A stretch of 64,000 nt of DNA from Mesorhizobium tamadayense. GTDB taxonomy: Bacteria > Pseudomonadota > Alphaproteobacteria > Rhizobiales > Rhizobiaceae. The notes under the pieces were generated by a model. The model had not been told where the DNA came from, ran no database searches, and saw nothing but the letters and a program-made list of their open reading frames with translations. This document shows positions 1 to 7,490 of this stretch, in pieces (position 1 is the first letter of the stretch; each line of letters opens with the position of its first letter). The translations under genes and the position numbers were made by a program. The DNA lies in NCBI RefSeq assembly GCF_003863365.1, contig NZ_RQXT01000012.1, positions 82,619 through 146,618 on the forward strand, given 5' to 3'.

Positions 1-219
1 AGATAGGATCAGTGATTTTCGGCCGGCCTTCACGACTCGCAACTGCTTCCGGCGAGCTGCGCGATACAGCCAAGCTCTAGACAATCCTGAAGCGGCTACT
101 GCGGCTGGAAAGTCGAGGCCAATGATAAGGCCGCCGGTTGAAGACTGGACCTCCCGCTTGGAGACCTGCGAAATGCCGACTGGGACAACGGTCTGCGTAT
201 CGATCTCGAGAGTGTTCAT
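1..219 (-). CDS. Excisionase-like small DNA-binding protein, cut by the window edge
   Basis: An open frame of 73 codons runs leftwards from an ATG at 217-219 to the window edge with no stop. A GAGGT ribosome binding site lies about 7 bases upstream of the start. Residues about 44-72 (GLSRAWLYRAARRKQLRVVK and the GRKSLIL that follows) have the look of the winged helix of AlpA/Xis-type excisionases: helix, turn with SRAWLY, then a basic wing. It is the third gene of a leftward set behind an integrase and a 124-codon gene, which fits a directionality factor for excision. The family assignment is by eye on a partial protein, so another small HTH regulator is possible. Confidence 0.55.
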   Translation of the reverse strand, partial: MNTLEIDTQTVVPVGISQVSKREVQSSTGGLIIGLDFPAAVAASGLSRAWLYRAARRKQLRVVKAGRKSLILS

Positions 220-294
220 GGTGTTACCTCAAAGTTGGGCAACAACACAGTATCCACCTAGGTACGCTTAGCTACGAGCGTTCTGCCGTAACAA

Positions 295-669
295 TTATGG
301 TCGCAGGGTGCCGGACCAATCGGCTGCGTCCTTTAGGAATTCTTCGTTCTCCTTCCAAAGGTCGCGCAGCTTCCCATTCGATTCGTAAATGTCTCGCACA
401 GTTCTCTCACCGACCGGATGCTGATCTGCCACGAGTTTGTAGGCCTGCTTAGGTCTTTTTCCATCGCCGATCGCGCGATAGACCCGAGACAGTATGATAC
501 GATGCTCGGCTTCTTTCTTCGGCCTCCCCGGGCCTTTGTTGGCCGCGGCGCCGAGATTATGGAGCGCTTTGGCCCACGCTGCTCGAATTCCGGAACGCGA
601 TGAATCACCTGTTTGGATAAGTCGCGGCAGATCAACCTTCAGCACCCAGTTCGGCTTATAACCAGGCAT
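295..669 (-). CDS. Hypothetical 124-aa basic protein of an integrated element
   Basis: The start is supported by AGGAGAG five bases before the ATG. The protein is basic and soluble. It carries a GRPKKEAEHR stretch near residues 48-57, then a region (KRPKQAYKLVADQHPVGERT) that could be a helix-turn-helix. I do not recognise the family. The gene begins 39 bases after the integrase stop and is followed by the excisionase-like gene, so the three probably form one transcript belonging to the mobile element. A DNA-binding or regulatory role is only a guess from its charge and position. Confidence 0.6.
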   Translation of the reverse strand: MPGYKPNWVLKVDLPRLIQTGDSSRSGIRAAWAKALHNLGAAANKGPGRPKKEAEHRIILSRVYRAIGDGKRPKQAYKLVADQHPVGERTVRDIYESNGKLRDLWKENEEFLKDAADWSGTLRP

Positions 670-708
670 GTACTCTCTCCTCTGTTTGTGGCCACGCCGA
701 GATTCTGG

Positions 709-2091
709 CTACGCTGTCATCGCACCCAACTTGGATTTTTCGGCGGGTCGCAGCGGAACTACCGCCGCGCTCTCCTGCTGGGGTATCAAAGGAACGATGG
801 CGGCTGCCGAAAGCTCATCCATCGCATCGATGATCGACGACGCGTAGTGGCGTTCGACAACCGCGCTACTGGTGTCGTGCAGACTCGCCACCAACCGAAT
901 CGGCAAGCCCGCCTTAAGCCCTCGCACTATGCTGCTATGCCGGAGTGCGTACGGCACGACGTCGGCAGACAACCCAGAGTGAGCGACAATTTTGGCCCAA
1001 GGGCGGGTGATTTCCGATGCGGAGCTCCACGGGCCACGGGTAACGCGCTCCCAGCGAGGCGCCTCTGTTTCGGTGCCTTTCACCTGAATGTGACGCCATC
1101 GTTGCAGTAGTACGTCGGAGCCCCCCTTTCCAGCAATGGACGGTCGGAGCAGTTCAATAATGTCGGCCCCAACTCGGATACCCGTGTGAGTTGCCTTCTT
1201 GGCGCCTCTGCCCTTTCGGCTGGTCGGCACCATCAATCTGCCATGCGTAACCTGCACATCAGCAACGCGCATCCGCGTAATCTGACTGAACCGGGCTCCA
1301 CTTGCGGCGAGAACTGCAACCAGTTTCAGCAGATCGCCGTCCCAGCCATCGTCTTCGTCGACCACTCTTGCCGACTCTATTATTCGGCGAACGTCAGCGT
1401 CTGGTAACGCTGCCCCGTCGCGGGCCACCGGCGCCGAAGCTCCCGCGACCGCGAGGCCGTGTTTGACAATCGTTGGCAGGTCGGCCGGAAGACGCGAGCG
1501 GTATTGCCTTGCCGCTAGGTTAAGCGCCGCGCGGAAGTCATTTTGGATGCGCCGCATTGTTGCCCCAGAAAGCCCGGGCGAGCGGCGAGACCGCCAACTG
1601 AGGAGTCCTTCTTCAGTCAATGCTTTCAGAGGCAAGTCAGCTATCTCGTCCGCTAGCACGTGTCGGGTGAGGCGCTGGCGGGCGTCACCTCTGAGCCTTC
1701 CATCTTCGCTCAGTTCTCGCTCATGAGCGTCGCGACTAAGGACGTACGCCTCGACTACCATGCGGACCGTCGGCGGGGGCCCTTCTGCCAAGGCTCGGTC
1801 GTCGGACCGCAATGCTCCAATCTTGGTCAGCGCGGCTCTTCTTGCCTGCTCGAAATCATAGACGTCGATACCATCTGCGGCCAATTCGTCATCCGCCACC
1901 CCTATCTGCGCTTGTCGATAGTCACCCTTGCCTAGGTATTCGACTGCCACCCAATATCCACCCTTCGCTCTCCGGCAGTAGCCGAGGGCAGCGCCAGGGC
2001 CGAGAGATCGGCAGTAGGGCTTTTTTCGCGCCTTCAGCTGCCTGCGGGCGTTTCGCGTCGTGATAGCAATTTCTTTTCTTACCCGAGACAT
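709..2091 (-). CDS. Tyrosine recombinase / site-specific integrase
   Basis: A 460-aa phage-type integrase that would join and excise the element at its attachment site. The C-terminal catalytic domain (about residues 230-430) shows the expected boxes: R267 in ASGARFSQITRMR, R384-H385 in YALRHSSIVRG, H405 in SLHDTS, and the nucleophile Y416 in ERHYASS. The first histidine of the usual HxLRH box is replaced by tyrosine, a substitution that also occurs in active members. The N-terminal part (about 100-200) resembles a SAM-like core-binding domain. The gene points away from the tRNA-Glu fragment at 2280-2327 and lies 189 bases from it, the usual arrangement for a tRNA-targeting integrase. Confidence 0.9.
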   Translation of the reverse strand: MSRVRKEIAITTRNARRQLKARKKPYCRSLGPGAALGYCRRAKGGYWVAVEYLGKGDYRQAQIGVADDELAADGIDVYDFEQARRAALTKIGALRSDDRALAEGPPPTVRMVVEAYVLSRDAHERELSEDGRLRGDARQRLTRHVLADEIADLPLKALTEEGLLSWRSRRSPGLSGATMRRIQNDFRAALNLAARQYRSRLPADLPTIVKHGLAVAGASAPVARDGAALPDADVRRIIESARVVDEDDGWDGDLLKLVAVLAASGARFSQITRMRVADVQVTHGRLMVPTSRKGRGAKKATHTGIRVGADIIELLRPSIAGKGGSDVLLQRWRHIQVKGTETEAPRWERVTRGPWSSASEITRPWAKIVAHSGLSADVVPYALRHSSIVRGLKAGLPIRLVASLHDTSSAVVERHYASSIIDAMDELSAAAIVPLIPQQESAAVVPLRPAEKSKLGAMTA

Positions 2092-2279
2092 GACGGATCC
2101 AGCGACGTCCGAGGGAAAATAGATCGGATTTGGTCCCGATATTGGTCCCTATATACCGCCGTGGCCACCAGGATGCAACGGGACACAGATAATCAAAAAA
2201 ATCATTTTAAAACAATTTACTATGGCTTATATTTGCTTACGCCAACGAGCTATCTCTACCGCAAAAAACAAGCATTTTT
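2092..2279. other. AT-rich stretch between integrase and attachment site
   Basis: This stretch has no plausible gene. It is more AT-rich than the flanks, especially 2190-2280 with runs such as ATCAAAAAAATCATTTTAAA. It holds the integrase promoter region and probably the arm-type integrase binding sites beside the crossover site. I could not define individual repeats. Confidence 0.4.
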
Positions 2280-2327
2280 CGCCCTTTCACGGCGGTAACA
2301 GGGGTTCGATTCCCCTTGGGCGTACCA
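2280..2327 (+). other. tRNA-Glu(TTC) 3' fragment, probable attachment site (attL or attR)
   Basis: The sequence matches the 3' part of a bacterial tRNA-Glu. It has the anticodon loop CTTTCAC (2284-2290, anticodon TTC at 2286-2288), the 3' anticodon stem GGCGG, the T arm GGGGTTCGATTCCCC, and an acceptor 3' strand ending in CCA at 2325-2327. No D arm or 5' acceptor strand precedes it, so it is not a working tRNA. A bare 3' tRNA fragment next to an integrase is the hallmark of one end of an element integrated into that tRNA gene. The intact tRNA-Glu should lie beyond the left end of the window. Confidence 0.8.
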
Positions 2328-2466
2328 GCCGGTCTTTCCGAAGTCAGTGGCAGTTTCTAAGGCAAGCGAAGTGTTAGCGCTTTGCCTAGGCTGGTCTGCG
2401 CCTCTCGGCCGACCACCGATCCGTCGCACCTGGGGAGGCGCGACGGGCGGGTTTTGCGAATAGGGA

Positions 2467-2904
2467 TCAATGCGTCATTTGTGAATGCATGCCGCCGGGC
2501 TGCGAGATGCCGCCAAGCGCTTCGCCGGCCTGCGCAGCCTCGCCGTTCATGGTGAGATCCCCAAGCGACACGATGCCAACGAGCTGTTTGTCGCGGCTTA
2601 TCACCGGCATCCGCCGTATCTTGAGATCGCCCATTTTGCGAAGGACATCCTCGACCTCTTCATCGTCAAAGCAGTACCTGACCTCCGCGCTCATCACCTC
2701 CCTTATCGTGGCCTCGGGGCCCCTGCCTTCGGCGACTCCGCGTATGGCGATATCACGGTCCGTGATCATGCCCACCAGCCGGTCGTTCTCGCCGACCGGC
2801 AGGACCCCGGCATCAAGACTGGCCATGGTTGCTGCTGCTTCCTGCAATGTCTGATCCGGGCTGGCGACCCGAACGGCCTCGGTCATACAGTTGCCGACCT
2901 TCAT
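2467..2904 (-). CDS. CBS-domain protein (two CBS motifs)
   Basis: A 145-aa stand-alone CBS pair. The first repeat covers roughly residues 5-60 (MTEAVRVASPDQTLQEAAATM to LVGMITDRDIAIR). The second covers about 68-120 (VMSAEVRYCFDDEEVEDVLRKM to LVGIVSLGDLT). Such proteins bind adenosyl ligands and act as energy or stress sensors; the partner is not visible here. AAGGAG precedes the ATG. It is the first chromosomal gene right of the attachment site and appears monocistronic. Confidence 0.88.
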   Translation of the reverse strand: MKVGNCMTEAVRVASPDQTLQEAAATMASLDAGVLPVGENDRLVGMITDRDIAIRGVAEGRGPEATIREVMSAEVRYCFDDEEVEDVLRKMGDLKIRRMPVISRDKQLVGIVSLGDLTMNGEAAQAGEALGGISQPGGMHSQMTH

Positions 2905-2959
2905 GGCTTTTCTCCTTCTTTGAAAAGCCCTCGCCGCCGATAGGGGAGGAATGTCCGCT

Positions 2960-3290
2960 TGCCGGAAACGTTCCCGTCCGCCGACGGTTCGGCCTCAGCC
3001 ACGCGCAACAGGACCGCCGCGACCACCGCCGGCGGGACCGCCAGCGAAACCTACGACCAGTACCAGGCGGGCTTCGATGCCAGTTGCGAGTTGGATCTCG
3101 TCGGCGCCACCCGCAGGGGCTCGAGGCCGCCCGCCACGGATTGGACGCTTCCGAGGAAAGCCTCCGTTTGACCCTGCTGACCTCGATCGGCGATGTTGCC
3201 TCCAACCACGTCCGGGCACGCGGCTACCAGACCCGCATCGCGCTCGCCCGGCGCTCGGCCGCATAGCAGGCAGACTGCCGAGCTCACTCG
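2960..3290 (+). pseudogene. Decayed fragment of a NodT-family efflux outer-membrane lipoprotein
   Basis: Two frames together encode a piece typical of NodT/OprM-like outer-membrane factors. Frame one (about 2983-3118) gives YDQYQAGFDASCELDLVGAT, like the family's GFDASWELDLFG segment. About one base lost near 3120 moves the match to a second frame: AARHGLDASEESLRLTLLTS, then IGDVASNHVRARGYQTRIAL. A TAG follows at about 3266-3268, with weak similarity (QADxAELTR) continuing past it. The signal peptide, the lipobox and most of both repeat halves are missing. No RND pump genes are adjacent. The rest of 2905-3467 contains no gene. Confidence 0.65.
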
Positions 3291-3467
3291 CACGATGGCC
3301 TTGGCCGGCACGACCTGAAGTCGTCGATGTCGGCGTCGGTACGCGGCTGGCGTCGAGCACGCAGTGATACGAAGCCGAACGTCTACCCGAAATCCTCGGA
3401 ACAAATCTCCGTGAGCAATAGTTGGAAGCAATCATTCACTATACTATAAACTGGTCGAGGCAATGCG

Positions 3468-4154
3468 ATGTCGAACGTCTACGATCTTGGAACCGATCTG
3501 GTGCGCCGTATCTATGAAAAGCGCATAGATGCACCGGCGATTCTTGATATCCGCACCCATTTTCCCAACGCGGCGAAGTTTGCGGCCGCCTGGCAGAGTA
3601 TTCGCGACGAAGCGCTGTCGGTGCAGTTGAACCGGGCGCCGCGTTTCGACGACATCATGCCGGAGCAGGCCGAAATCTCGGCCAATGACGGCCTGGATTG
3701 GCGCATGTTCGTGCTCAGGGCCTACGACATGACGATTCCGGAAAATCTCACGCGGATGCCTACCCTCAGCCGGCTGCTGTCCGAATGCCCCGAGGTCAAA
3801 TCGGCGGCTGTCTCATTCCTGGCGCCGCGCAAGCACATCCCGGCCCATCGCGGCCCCTTTCGCGGCATCATGCGATTTCATCTCGGCCTAGTCATCCCGA
3901 AACAGGCGGACGGCCGCCCGGCGACGATCATGATGATCAACCATGAGGAAAAGCGGATCGCCGACGGCGAGTGCCTGCTGTGGGACGATACTTTCGAGCA
4001 CGAGGTGATCAACAATTCGGATCAGCCGCGCGTCGCTCTCCTCCTCGACGTCTGGCGTCCGAAGATGTCGCTAGACATGGAAATCCTGTCACGCGTGATC
4101 GTGCGCGGCGTGCAGCTAGGGATGCGCTATCGGGGCGTGTCGTTCGGCGGCTGA
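3468..4154 (+). CDS. Aspartyl/asparaginyl beta-hydroxylase family protein (LpxO-like)
   Basis: A 228-aa Fe(II)/2-oxoglutarate-dependent dioxygenase of the Asp_Arg_Hydrox family. The iron-binding histidines are expected at H127 in HIPAHRGPFRG and H178 in LWDDTFEHEVIN; R136 and H138 in MRFHLGLVIP fit the 2-oxoglutarate pocket. Family members hydroxylate peptidyl Asp/Asn, or lipid A acyl chains in the case of LpxO. The substrate here cannot be read from sequence. No transmembrane segment is evident. The gene stands alone between a decayed efflux gene and a convergent DUF982 gene. Confidence 0.82.
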   Translation: MSNVYDLGTDLVRRIYEKRIDAPAILDIRTHFPNAAKFAAAWQSIRDEALSVQLNRAPRFDDIMPEQAEISANDGLDWRMFVLRAYDMTIPENLTRMPTLSRLLSECPEVKSAAVSFLAPRKHIPAHRGPFRGIMRFHLGLVIPKQADGRPATIMMINHEEKRIADGECLLWDDTFEHEVINNSDQPRVALLLDVWRPKMSLDMEILSRVIVRGVQLGMRYRGVSFGG

Positions 4155-4172
4155 TCCGGCGAATCGGCGATT

Positions 4173-4475
4173 TTAGAACCTTGCCTCGCGGGGCAAATTT
4201 GCGCCGCCACGTTTGCCCGGAACCATCATGTCGCGCGCAAGCAAGCCACTAACACGGCAGAAGGCCATGAACGCGAGGCAGGCTTCCTCGGCGCTTGCCA
4301 CGTCGACCGTCGCGCCGAAGCAGGCGTTGAAGGCGACGTCGTAGACCTTGCCCTGGCGGCGCTTCGGCCAGTCCTGCAGGAAGTCGAGCGCCTGCTCGAC
4401 GCTGTAGATTTCCTCGACCGGCAGGCCAGGCGCGGGCGTGATGCGCACCGGCACCTCGAATTGCAGTCTGTCCAT
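4173..4475 (-). CDS. DUF982 domain protein
   Basis: The ATG at 4473-4475 follows a GGGAG ribosome site and gives a 100-aa protein beginning MDRLQFEVPVRI; an upstream in-frame start at 4508 is less likely. The layout matches DUF982, a small family largely confined to Rhizobiales and often present in many copies per genome: a short beta-strand start, VEEIYSVEQALDFLQDWP, then a helix with EEACLAFMAFCRVSG. Function is unknown. It converges on the hydroxylase gene with an 18-base gap. Confidence 0.75.
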   Translation of the reverse strand: MDRLQFEVPVRITPAPGLPVEEIYSVEQALDFLQDWPKRRQGKVYDVAFNACFGATVDVASAEEACLAFMAFCRVSGLLARDMMVPGKRGGANLPREARF

Positions 4476-4811
4476 TCCCTGTCTCCCGAACTGTCGCAGC
4501 CGGAGCAACGCCGTTCGTTCCGAAAAGTTGCTTTTGCGGCCTTCTGACCCAGGAATGTGACCTCAGTGCGGTGAGCGGTCTGGCCATCGGTGCGCCGTCA
4601 ACGGCACAAATCTCCTGTATCCAATCTCGCCCTACCCCACGGGTGGCGAAAGGAAAGCTTCGCGATGAATCCAGAGGCCCTGCGCCGGCGAATATTCCGC
4701 GCGACGGCGGTCTCTCGGCACTTCTTCCTTGAACCTTGCGGCTTCCGGTGCCAAATCTGGAGAAATTTCCGCATCGGCTCGTCAGGAGCCATCACCCGGC
4801 AAACGGACAAA
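4476..4811. other. Intergenic region upstream of map
   Basis: No supported gene is seen in these 336 bases. The map reading frame stays open back to 4590, but that extension (arginine-rich, no conserved features) does not look like methionine aminopeptidase. The stretch presumably holds the promoter of map and that of the divergent DUF982 gene. I cannot point to clear -35/-10 boxes. Confidence 0.4.
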
Positions 4812-5639
4812 ATGGTTACCTATCTCGACGCCGCCACAGCCCCTTTGAGAAACACAGGCCAGATCCGCCTTTACGGCGAGGAAGGCTTTGCCGGCATGCG
4901 CAAGGCCTGCGACCTCACCGCGCGCTGCCTGGACGAGCTCGTGTCGATGGTGAAGCCTGGCGTCACCACCGAGGCAATCGACCGCTTCGTCTTCGAGTTC
5001 GGCATGGACCAGGGCGCGCTGCCGGCGACGCTCAACTATCGCGGCTACACCAAATCGTCCTGCACCTCGATCAACCACGTCGTCTGCCACGGCATTCCCG
5101 ACAACAAGCCGCTGAAGGACGGCGACATCGTCAACATCGACGTCACCTATATCCTCGACGGCTGGCATGGCGATTCCTCGCGCATGTATCCGGTGGGCAC
5201 GATCAAGCGCGCCGCCGAGCGTCTGCTCGAGGTGACCTACGAATGCCTGATGCGCGGCATCGCGGCGATCAGGCCCGGCGCCCGCACCGGCGCCATCGGC
5301 GCCGCCATCCAGACCTATGCCGAGGCCGAGCGCTGCTCGGTGGTGCGCGACTTCTGCGGCCACGGTGTCGGCCAGCTTTTCCACGACGCGCCGAACATCC
5401 TGCATTACGGCACCGCCAACGAGGGCGTCGAGATGCGGCCCGGCATGATTTTTACCGTCGAGCCGATGATCAATCTCGGCCGCCCGCATGTGAAGGTGCT
5501 GTCGGACGGCTGGACGGCGGTGACGCGCGACCGCTCGCTGTCGGCGCAGTACGAGCACACGATCGGCGTCACCGACACCGGCTGCGAGATCTTCACGCTC
5601 TCGCCGAAAAAGCTCGACCGGCCCGGCCTGCCGGCCTAG
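4812..5639 (+). CDS. map: Type I methionine aminopeptidase
   Basis: This enzyme removes the initiator methionine from nascent proteins. The ATG at 4812 gives 275 aa, the usual length in Rhizobiales. Metal ligands of the pita-bread fold are all visible: the aspartates in GDIVNIDVTYILDGWHGDSS, the histidine in FCGHGVG, and the glutamates in MIFTVEPMINLG and AQYEHTIGVT. The substrate-contact region SCTSINHVVCHGIP is also present. radC follows 35 bases downstream on the same strand and may be cotranscribed. Confidence 0.93.
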   Translation: MVTYLDAATAPLRNTGQIRLYGEEGFAGMRKACDLTARCLDELVSMVKPGVTTEAIDRFVFEFGMDQGALPATLNYRGYTKSSCTSINHVVCHGIPDNKPLKDGDIVNIDVTYILDGWHGDSSRMYPVGTIKRAAERLLEVTYECLMRGIAAIRPGARTGAIGAAIQTYAEAERCSVVRDFCGHGVGQLFHDAPNILHYGTANEGVEMRPGMIFTVEPMINLGRPHVKVLSDGWTAVTRDRSLSAQYEHTIGVTDTGCEIFTLSPKKLDRPGLPA

Positions 5640-5674
5640 TCTCCACCGAAGCCTGAAGGGGGAGTGGGCAGGCT

Positions 5675-6430
5675 ATGGGAAAAGTCGAGGACGGGCGGGC
5701 GTTCTTTTCCGAAGCCTGGGTCGAACCGCCACAGAAGAAAACCGCCACGCCTGCCGAAAAGCCGCATTATCACGGCCATCGCGATCGTCTGCGGGAACGC
5801 TTCGTCGCCGGCGGACCGGACGCCCTGCCTGACTATGAATTGCTCGAGCTCCTGCTTTTCCGGCTGATCCCGCGCGTCGACACCAAGCCGATCGCCAAGG
5901 CGCTGATCGCCCGCTTCGGCTCGCTGGCCGAAGTGCTCGGCGCGCCGACGTCGCTGCTCGAGGAAGTGAAAGGCATCGGCCCGGTCGTCGCGACCGATCT
6001 CAAGGTCATCGCCGCCACCGCCCAGCGCATGGCGCGGGGCGAAGTGCGCGGCCGAGAGGTTCTGTCCAACTGGACGCAGCTTCTCGACTATTGCCGCTCG
6101 GCCATGGCCTTCGAGAGCCGGGAGCAGTTCCGCATCCTGTTCCTCGACAAGAAGAACGGACTGATCGCCGACGAGGTGCAGCAGACCGGCACCGTCGACC
6201 ATACGCCGGTCTATCCGCGCGAGGTGGTGAAGCGCGCGCTCGAGCTCTCCGCCAGCGCCATCATCCTGGTGCATAACCACCCGTCCGGCGACCCGACGCC
6301 GTCGCGCGCCGACATCGAGATGACCAAGCAGATCATCGACACGGCCAAGCAGCTCGGCATCGCCGTGCACGACCACATTATCATCGGCCGCAAAGGCAAC
6401 GCCTCGATGAAGGGGCTGCTGCTGATCTAG
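5675..6430 (+). CDS. radC: RadC family JAB/MPN domain protein
   Basis: A 251-aa RadC. The N-terminal half has the helix-hairpin-helix-like region ([12 protein letters not shown], then [17 protein letters not shown]). The C-terminal half is a JAB1/MPN domain with the metal motif [14 protein letters not shown] near residue 200 and the glutamine/threonine-rich strand [13 protein letters not shown]. Despite the name, a role in DNA repair is not established for the family; it is often found in mobile DNA, but here it sits directly after map. A stretch of about 40 residues rich in proline and lysine precedes the core. Confidence 0.9.
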   Translation: MGKVEDGRAFFSEAWVEPPQKKTATPAEKPHYHGHRDRLRERFVAGGPDALPDYELLELLLFRLIPRVDTKPIAKALIARFGSLAEVLGAPTSLLEEVKGIGPVVATDLKVIAATAQRMARGEVRGREVLSNWTQLLDYCRSAMAFESREQFRILFLDKKNGLIADEVQQTGTVDHTPVYPREVVKRALELSASAIILVHNHPSGDPTPSRADIEMTKQIIDTAKQLGIAVHDHIIIGRKGNASMKGLLLI

Positions 6431-6583
6431 GCACGCCCCGTCGCGAGCGTTGCGACGCGAAAGACGCCACTTTTCCACATTGGACGGTCGGCTCTGGAAT
6501 TTCGAGCGCAAATCACGCTATGATGGCGCTTGGCATTCTCCGGGACGGCTTCGCGCCCCTCGAATGCCCGGGAGGAACGGGAC

Positions 6584-7468
6584 ATGGCCATTGCGCTTGT
6601 ACTCGTTTTGGTTGTTGTGGGCTCGGTGGTGTTTCACTTCCTGAGCCCATGGTGGTGGACGCCGATTGCCTCGAACTGGGACTATATCGACAACACCATC
6701 ATCATCAGCTTCTGGATCACCGGCGTCGTCTTCGCCGCCGTGGTGCTTTTCATGGCCTATTGCGTGTTCCGCTTCCGCCACCGGGAGGGCAACCGCGCGG
6801 CCTACGAACCGGAGAACCAGCGCCTCGAACGGTGGCTGACTGTCGTCACCGCGGTCGGCGTCACGGCCTTGCTTGTCCCCGGCCTTTTCGTCTGGAGCCG
6901 CTTCGTAACCGTTCCAAGCGATGCGACCGAGCTTGAGGTCGTTGCCCAGCAATGGCAATGGAGCTTCCGCCTGCCTGGCAAGGACGGCAAGCTCGGCACG
7001 TCCGACACTCGCATCGTATCGGCTGAAAACCCGCTCGGCATCGTGCCCAGCGACCCCAACGGCCAGGACGATATCGTGGTCGAGGCGGCAGACCTGCACT
7101 TGCCGGTCGGCAAGCCGGTCAAGGTGCTATTACGCTCGATCGATGTGCTGCACGATTTCTACATCCCGGAGTTCCGCGCCAAGATGGACATGATCCCGGG
7201 TTCGGTCACCTATTTCTGGTTCACCCCAACCAGGACCGGAACCTTCCAGGTCCTGTGCGCCGAGTTGTGCGGCCAGGGACACCCACTGATGCATGGCGTG
7301 GCCGTGGTCGACACCGAGCAGGATTATCTGGCCTGGGTCGGCCAGCAGCAGACTTTTGCGCAATTGTCGGCGCCGCAGAAGACGGGCTCTGCCGCCCGAT
7401 CGACGGAAAGCACGACAGCGTCGGGGCTGGACGTAGCAGCAAAGCTCGAAACCCCAGAGGCCCGCTGA
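6584..7468 (+). CDS. coxM: Cytochrome c oxidase subunit II (CoxM-like)
   Basis: This subunit accepts electrons from cytochrome c at the CuA centre and passes them to subunit I. Two transmembrane helices lie near residues 2-22 and 40-65. The periplasmic cupredoxin domain carries the CuA ligands in CAELCGQGHPLMHG and the aromatic patch QQWQWSFRLPG. The start at 6584 is set by GGAGG eight bases upstream. The C-terminal tail after about residue 250 is low in complexity. It is first in a five-gene oxidase operon whose order (II, I, III, III) matches coxMNOP described in Bradyrhizobium; the symbol follows that order. Confidence 0.88.
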   Translation: MAIALVLVLVVVGSVVFHFLSPWWWTPIASNWDYIDNTIIISFWITGVVFAAVVLFMAYCVFRFRHREGNRAAYEPENQRLERWLTVVTAVGVTALLVPGLFVWSRFVTVPSDATELEVVAQQWQWSFRLPGKDGKLGTSDTRIVSAENPLGIVPSDPNGQDDIVVEAADLHLPVGKPVKVLLRSIDVLHDFYIPEFRAKMDMIPGSVTYFWFTPTRTGTFQVLCAELCGQGHPLMHGVAVVDTEQDYLAWVGQQQTFAQLSAPQKTGSAARSTESTTASGLDVAAKLETPEAR

Positions 7469-7490
7469 ACAGGGCACGGAGGTGCTCCCA

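Noticed and set aside
138..452. 104-codon plus-strand frame at the left edge
   Set aside because: It runs antisense to the excisionase-like and 124-aa genes, which have ribosome sites and better composition.
2280..2327. Functional tRNA-Glu gene
   Set aside because: Only the 3' part from the anticodon stem is present; no D arm or 5' acceptor strand upstream.
2914..2945. EcfG-type general stress promoter (GGAAC-N16-CATT) upstream of the CBS gene
   Set aside because: The -10 part differs from the consensus CGTT by one base and such matches are frequent; not strong enough to annotate.
4590..4811. 74-residue N-terminal extension of methionine aminopeptidase
   Set aside because: The extension lacks conserved features and family length fits the ATG at 4812.
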